Positions 53,099-56,636 of a stretch of DNA of 56,636 bases are shown piece by piece (the first letter of the stretch is position 1; each line of letters begins with the position of its first letter). Source of the stretch: a virus. A program made the position numbers and the translations under genes. A model generated the notes under the pieces. It saw only the letters and a list, made by a program, of their open reading frames with translations, did not search any database and was not told the origin of the DNA. The DNA lies in IMG/VR virus record IMGVR_UViG_3300046167_000031, positions 1 to 56,636 of that record; one strand, given 5' to 3'.

Positions 53099-53458
53099 CT
53101 ATCTATTCGGGTCAAAAAATTCTTCACAAGCTGTAGTAACAACTAGCTTACTTGCTGTATCCGCTGTGCATTTAATAATGTCACCTGCGTGTAGATACAG
53201 TGGCCTGTCTACAGTAAAGATAGACTCATATGAACCACCTGAAATAGCGTGTGTAGTCAGTAAGTCATACTCCGTGTTATCATCAGCATGAAATAAATGC
53301 AGACTCAAATTTACGTTACCTGTGTGGTTGTTACTTACAAACAAGTTCTCTAAATGGGAAGAGAAGTTTGCAGGTACAGTGTACACATTAGTTTTATTGG
53401 TAGTACCCAACACCACTACTTCTGTACGAAACTTTGAACCTGTAGATAATACTGGCAT
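53099..53458 (-). CDS. Beta-rich structural protein
   Basis: A 119-residue protein (MPVLSTGSKFRTEVVVLGT) with SLHLFHADDNTEYDLLT and LYLHAGDIIKCTADTASKL, like the pattern of the protein at 34016. Probably a small head or tail protein. Confidence 0.6.
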   Translation of the reverse strand: MPVLSTGSKFRTEVVVLGTTNKTNVYTVPANFSSHLENLFVSNNHTGNVNLSLHLFHADDNTEYDLLTTHAISGGSYESIFTVDRPLYLHAGDIIKCTADTASKLVVTTACEEFFDPNR

Positions 53459-53577
53459 TACTTATTCCAGTCTAGCACATCTCTATGCTTTTTCCAGAAC
53501 CAGTTGCCAATACAAGTAAACGGCTTACCAATGTTAAGCAAGGCCATTGCAAAGTAATAAATTGCTTGCTTCCTCAT
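53458..53577 (-). CDS. Tiny basic/hydrophobic protein
   Basis: A 39-residue protein (MRKQAIYYFAMALLNIGKPF) with several Trp and Lys. Start and stop both overlap neighbours by 1-4 bases (ATGA), which supports it as a real coupled gene. It was not long enough to be found by size. Confidence 0.55.
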   Translation of the reverse strand: MRKQAIYYFAMALLNIGKPFTCIGNWFWKKHRDVLDWNK

Positions 53578-53738
53578 TTCTTTTTAGCCATCCCGCCACG
53601 CATCATCTTTTTCTTAGCAGCTACACCGCCACGCATCATTTTCTTTGATGCCATCTTAGCCATGCCACCGCCACGCATCTTTTTAGCTGCTACGCCACCG
53701 CGCATCATCTTCTTAGCTACTTTAGTTTTGCCCTTCAT
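53574..53738 (-). CDS. 54-residue Lys/Met/RGG repeat protein
   Basis: A 54-residue protein built from about four copies of KKMMRGGVAAKK-type units with MRGG spacers. It contains about 35 percent Lys/Arg and no acidic residues. Such a composition fits DNA compaction in the capsid or tight nucleic-acid binding. Related MMRGG runs occur in the gene at 54257. Function inferred only. Confidence 0.65.
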   Translation of the reverse strand: MKGKTKVAKKMMRGGVAAKKMRGGGMAKMASKKMMRGGVAAKKKMMRGGMAKKK

Positions 53739-54255
53739 TTCTTAATCTCCGTCTGTCTATAACTAATGAATGAAACACATCCACAGGGAAGTGCTTATAA
53801 TACCCAGACTTCTCCAAGCTTAATGCTGCATCGTCTAAGGGTGATAGCCTTTGTACAAATACCATGCAGTAGACTAGGCTTTCATCTACTACACCATCTT
53901 CAACTAAAAAGTCCAGACCTGCCTCTTCAGCATCGTAGTCTGGATGAAACACCATAAGGTGCATATCTTTACCTGCAATGGACATGGCTTGGTTTACGCC
54001 ATCGCACCATCCGTCTAGGTATTCCATGTCTGGTAGATACTGACTAGCCCATACAACTATATCATAATCGTGGGACTCAAAGTCTGCTACTTCTTTAGCT
54101 AGTCCATCTACCCCCGTATTTATGCTAAATACAACCTTGTTATCTAGCCATGCTTGCTTTGCGTAGGGACACGGTGGTAGTCCATTAAGTTTCTCATTAG
54201 GTACTTCAAGAAATTCATGTGACCACTTTCGTATGTCAGCTTCTACGGGGTGCAT
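53722..54255 (-). CDS. Conserved protein with LPPCPYA motif
   Basis: A 177-residue alpha/beta protein (NGLPPCPYAKQAW then HDYDIVVWASQYLPDMEYL). The LPPCPYA motif and a helical Asp-rich middle are similar to proteins I have seen near Fe-dependent oxygenase genes in marine genomes. It is 1.1 kb upstream of the Rieske-like gene and could be its partner; this is inference. Confidence 0.5.
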   Translation of the reverse strand: MHPVEADIRKWSHEFLEVPNEKLNGLPPCPYAKQAWLDNKVVFSINTGVDGLAKEVADFESHDYDIVVWASQYLPDMEYLDGWCDGVNQAMSIAGKDMHLMVFHPDYDAEEAGLDFLVEDGVVDESLVYCMVFVQRLSPLDDAALSLEKSGYYKHFPVDVFHSLVIDRRRLRNEGQN

Positions 54256-54256
54256 A

Positions 54257-54478
54257 TTACTTGCCAGTAATTTTACTGTACGCCATTGGGCTTGCAGCTT
54301 TGAGTGCCTTCAGGCCGGGGTTATCTTTAACCATACCACCTGCTGCATACATATGTTCCTTACCACCTGACATACCGCCACGCATCATCTTAGTTTTCTT
54401 CTTACCTTTTTTCATATCAGCCATACCTATACCTATGGTGATAACAGGTACTTTACCTTTTTTCATGCTGTGTCCCAT
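54257..54478 (-). CDS. Small basic protein with MMRGG motif
   Basis: A 73-residue protein (MGHSMKKGKVPVITIGIGMA) with KKGKKKTKMMRGGMSGG in the middle. It shares the MRGG-Lys pattern with the protein at 53574. The ATG at 54478 has AAAGGA upstream; an in-frame one lies at 54505. Confidence 0.6.
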   Translation of the reverse strand: MGHSMKKGKVPVITIGIGMADMKKGKKKTKMMRGGMSGGKEHMYAAGGMVKDNPGLKALKAASPMAYSKITGK

Positions 54479-54479
54479 G

Positions 54480-55166
54480 TTATTTCCTTTTACTAACAGA
54501 ACCACCTTTTCTAAAAAGACCGGGTGGTTTTTGTGGACTTACAGATTGCTTAGTATTAATTTTTCCACGTTTATTAAGCCTTTTCATTTCTGCTACTCTA
54601 CCAGCAATATAAGAAGAATCAGGTTTATTTTTTTGCATCCATAAAACTTCTGCTTTAAGTCTGTTATATGCACCTTGCATACCTTTTTGTTCTTGCCCTC
54701 TATAAGCCCCTGCCATACGAGCAGCACCTCTACCTGCGTCTTCTTTTGTTTTTGTAGGGTCAAAGTTTTTCTTAGGTTTTGCTTTCATTGCATCGCCTAG
54801 TTTATTTAATGCCACTACCCGTGGACTATCTTTTTCTCTACGTTGTTTTTCTTTAGCATCTTTATCTAATTTATTTACACGAGGCTGCTTAACTTGTTTT
54901 TTTGGTGGTTCTTCTACCTTCTTTTTAGTTTTAGCTGAAGGCGGTTTTGCAGATGGTTTTTTACTAGGTGGTGGGCTAGAATCTTTTGCGTCTGCTTTAG
55001 CTTTAGCTAATTTTTCTTTAGCCCTTTTAACTGCTTCATCCTGTTTAGCTTGTTCTGCTCTTCTTTGAGCAATAGTTCCCCGTAAATTATCCGGGTCTTT
55101 TGCAATTGCTTGCAATTTACTTAATAGTTTTTTTGCTGCATCTATTGCTATTTTACCTTTTGACAT
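54480..55166 (-). CDS. Lys-rich coiled-coil virion protein
   Basis: A 228-residue protein, Lys/Ala/Pro-rich and low-complexity in the middle (KDSSPPPSKKPSAKPPSAK), ending FRKGGSVSKRK, again a basic Gly-Gly motif like its neighbours. GGAGAT precedes ATG 55166. Likely a DNA-associated virion component. Confidence 0.6.
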   Translation of the reverse strand: MSKGKIAIDAAKKLLSKLQAIAKDPDNLRGTIAQRRAEQAKQDEAVKRAKEKLAKAKADAKDSSPPPSKKPSAKPPSAKTKKKVEEPPKKQVKQPRVNKLDKDAKEKQRREKDSPRVVALNKLGDAMKAKPKKNFDPTKTKEDAGRGAARMAGAYRGQEQKGMQGAYNRLKAEVLWMQKNKPDSSYIAGRVAEMKRLNKRGKINTKQSVSPQKPPGLFRKGGSVSKRK

Positions 55167-55182
55167 CAGTGTATCTCCTATA

Positions 55183-55476
55183 CTACCATTTAACTTTATG
55201 TGACCAATACTTCGCTGACAGCTTGCTGGTCGGTTTCCCCTGTGCATTATGACGTGCATAGTAGGATTTCTTACGTGCTTTATCTTTGGCAGTCGTAGGA
55301 GACTTACCAGCACCACTAACGCCCTGCTGTCCAAAGCGAATAAACTTATATGTGTCACCTTCTTTAGCCATTACGCAGTGTGACTTAGTTTTATGATTAG
55401 GAGTACGCTTTGGCTTATTAACGCCAGACAGCCCCTCTTCCTTCATCTTAGTTTTAACTCTTTCAGGTATAGCCAT
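55183..55476 (-). CDS. DUF6321-like conserved phage protein
   Basis: A 97-residue basic protein with GLSGVNKPKRTPNHKTKSH, FIRFGQQGVSGAG and KLSAKYWSHKVKW. I recall this family as common in marine podoviruses, with unknown function. The stop is two bases before the gene's downstream neighbour. Confidence 0.7.
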   Translation of the reverse strand: MAIPERVKTKMKEEGLSGVNKPKRTPNHKTKSHCVMAKEGDTYKFIRFGQQGVSGAGKSPTTAKDKARKKSYYARHNAQGKPTSKLSAKYWSHKVKW

Positions 55477-55477
55477 G

Positions 55478-55756
55478 TTACGTGCTTAGTCCTTTGTTCA
55501 TCTGAGGTTTAGATAGTGGTACAGGGGGCGTACTAGGTACTGCATCAGCAGATGGTGGCATTTGAAGAGGAAGTTTAGGTTCCAAACACGTAGCACCCCA
55601 GTCTAATATTTCACCTGCATCTACTTTAGGCTTATGCATTTCAAGTACAGCTTCCCACGTAGGGCATTCTACTACATGCTTAGTAAATGATTTAATTTCT
55701 CCGTCTGGCATTACGATTACGGAGAAGAAGACAAAAAAGGTATAGAAGTCCATCAC
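55478..55756 (-). CDS. Membrane-anchored protein with Pro-rich tail
   Basis: A 92-residue protein with a hydrophobic N-terminus (MDFYTFFVFFSVIVM), a middle CPTW...CLEP cysteine pair and a Pro-rich tail. The pattern is compatible with a small exported or lipoprotein-like factor. Unknown. Confidence 0.55.
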   Translation of the reverse strand: MMDFYTFFVFFSVIVMPDGEIKSFTKHVVECPTWEAVLEMHKPKVDAGEILDWGATCLEPKLPLQMPPSADAVPSTPPVPLSKPQMNKGLST

Positions 55757-55968
55757 TCATCTCTTTCCTTCCATCCTTCCAAACGCATGTACTCTTCAGT
55801 CTCTTTAAGTGTAAAGGTACGCGGGAAGAACTTAGCATCTAATGCAGTACGCACATAGAACACATCGCTGTGCGGTATATGCAAACGGTCTAATGAATTG
55901 GTACGGATAGCATCATAGAATGCGTCAAGTACATTATCTGTGTATAGTTTTACAGATTTCTTAGCCAT
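55753..55968 (-). CDS. First gene of the virion arm, hypothetical
   Basis: A 71-residue protein (MAKKSVKLYTDNVLDAFYD). Start chosen at ATG 55968; a start two codons earlier is possible. It lies about 205 bases downstream of the perfect promoter at 56173. Not recognised. Expressed first in the leftward operon. Confidence 0.65.
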   Translation of the reverse strand: MAKKSVKLYTDNVLDAFYDAIRTNSLDRLHIPHSDVFYVRTALDAKFFPRTFTLKETEEYMRLEGWKERDE

Positions 55969-56023
55969 TGTCAAGAACTTTCTTTAAATAGGCACGAATA
56001 TGTTAGTACGGATGGTACACTAT

Positions 56024-56147
56024 AAGTGTTTATAGTTAAACTGCATTAACAAAGAAAATTTAGGGGAAGCTAACTTTAGTACATTTAAGTGATATAGTTA
56101 AAGAGTATTATATAATTAACAATAAGACAGTTTAACTATAGACACTT
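56024..56147. repeat. Inverted and direct repeats in the control region
   Basis: AAGTGTTTATAGTTAAACTG (56024-56043) and its near-perfect inverse (56128-56147, one mismatch) flank a third, direct copy at 56086-56102 (TAAGTGATATAGTTAAA). Such iterons could bind a regulator or replication protein, or fold the leader RNA of the virion arm. Confidence 0.65.
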
Positions 56148-56172
56148 TAAGTGAGTATTAGTTATAGGGATA

Positions 56173-56201
56173 ATTATACCTGATTTAGCAGGTTTTGTCA
56201 A
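56173..56201 (-). promoter_or_regulatory. Perfect sigma-70 promoter for the virion arm
   Basis: On the minus strand TTGACA (56201-56196), a 17-base spacer and TATAAT (56178-56173). The spacer holds the dyad ACCTG-ATTTAG-CAGGT, suited to a repressor site that would block RNA polymerase. Confidence 0.85.
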
Positions 56202-56358
56202 TAGCATTTATTTTATATTACCCTATCTTTTTATGAGAGGTGTGACATTTATGCAACAGTATACAGATGGTCCGTAGGGGTACTAACATGCCTAATAAAT
56301 AGGCAACTGTGCAATACTTGAGCATATACATATTGACAGTTGCTCCTGTGGTTAACAG

Positions 56359-56387
56359 TTGAAATACCTAATCTGTGTAGATATACA
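56359..56387 (+). promoter_or_regulatory. Putative early rightward promoter
   Basis: TTGAAA (56359-56364), a 17-base spacer and TATACA (56382-56387) lie just before the terminal repeat. With the ends joined, transcription would start near base 5 and run through the hairpin-rich leader into the early genes. The match to sigma-70 is good but not perfect, and no start site has been shown. Confidence 0.5.
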
Positions 56388-56389
56388 TA

Positions 56390-56636
56390 CATATATCGTA
56401 CCCCACCCGGCATGGCTCCTGCCCGGCCACCCTCCAAGGCGTGTATGCGGCTGCATTATGCGTAACCAAGCGCAGCGTTGGTGTTCACCGTCTGTTCAAC
56501 CCCTTGATATTGCATAGAATATGCAGTAGTTGACCGACCAAACCCAGTTGGAACAACTGTTATGGTATCAGTTGCCATCTGAAAGATGACTTGTGAAGGC
56601 CAGCCCTACAGATTTACAACAAGTTGTAAGGTTGAT
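56390..56636. repeat. Terminal direct repeat, right copy
   Basis: Second copy of bases 1-247, 245 of 247 identical by eye. Joining the ends gives a circle of about 56,389 bp and places the promoter at 56359-56387 directly upstream of the leader that begins at base 1. Confidence 0.9.

Larger units (their letters stand above)
55975..56389. other. Divergent control region between the two arms
   Basis: No gene is visible in about 400 bases. The stretch holds the leftward promoter 56173-56201, a long inverted repeat 56024-56147, an inverted repeat GCAACTGT / ACAGTTGC near 56304 and 56335, and the rightward promoter at 56359. It joins the leader at base 1 and is the likely site of regulation, and possibly of replication start. 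Confidence 0.6.

Noticed and set aside
1-56636. tRNA genes
   Set aside because: No convincing cloverleaf with anticodon stem and TTC arm was noticed by eye; small ones could be missed.

Overview
The window is one near-complete podovirus genome, circularised or terminally redundant: bases 1-247 recur at 56390-56636 with two mismatches, so the unit length is about 56,389 bp. There are two divergent arms. The rightward early/replication arm (1-18,649) and the leftward virion/lysis arm (55,968 down to 18,677) start from a shared control region (about 55,975-56,389 plus 1-553) and converge on a terminator at 18,655. Gene content (T7-type primase, helicase, family A polymerase, endonuclease I, gp1.7-type DUF3310, tail tubular proteins, internal virion proteins, no recognisable phage RNA polymerase) and two special traits, a DnaJ-type zinc insert in the polymerase and a Rieske-oxygenase-like protein, match what I recall of the marine HMO-2011 phage group, which infects SAR116 and Roseobacter-type alphaproteobacteria. 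The host is inferred, not seen.

Early arm: about 0.6 kb of structured leader, a 207-codon gene saturated with mini-hairpins, then about 25 small genes of mostly unknown function (1.2-6.5 kb), a DUF932 protein, a tyrosine recombinase, primase, helicase, polymerase, a putative ssDNA-binding protein, a Cas4/RecB-like nuclease, endonuclease I, DUF3310, a class II (B12-dependent) ribonucleotide reductase, a second PD-(D/E)XK-like protein, an RMF-like protein and MazG. These copy phage DNA, recycle host DNA into nucleotides and process replication intermediates.

Virion arm in transcription order: small basic proteins, the Rieske-like protein, membrane proteins, DUF5872, holin, lysozyme, a terminase-small-subunit-like protein, terminase large subunit, portal, a Hint-domain virion protein, scaffold, capsid, a putative decoration protein, tail tubular proteins, a fibre with 13-residue repeats, a run of small fibre-like genes including six paralogs that all end in GDLA, then large internal virion proteins. 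Promoters of the form TTGACA-N16-18-TATAA(C/T) recur in both arms, which suggests transcription by host sigma-70 polymerase.

Most unusual: (1) more than 30 perfect mini-hairpins of different sequence between about 120 and 1,230, running through both leader and coding sequence in all reading phases; (2) one identical 16-base hairpin, AGTCCGACAGCGGACT (one copy has a terminal mismatch), at five places in the early arm; (3) seven breaks in four virion-arm genes, every one of the same +1 sense; (4) GDLA gene junctions whose conserved C-terminal codons also supply the next gene's ribosome binding site; (5) a Rieske-family protein that has lost the Rieske cluster ligands; (6) a virion protein ending in a Hint autoprocessing domain.
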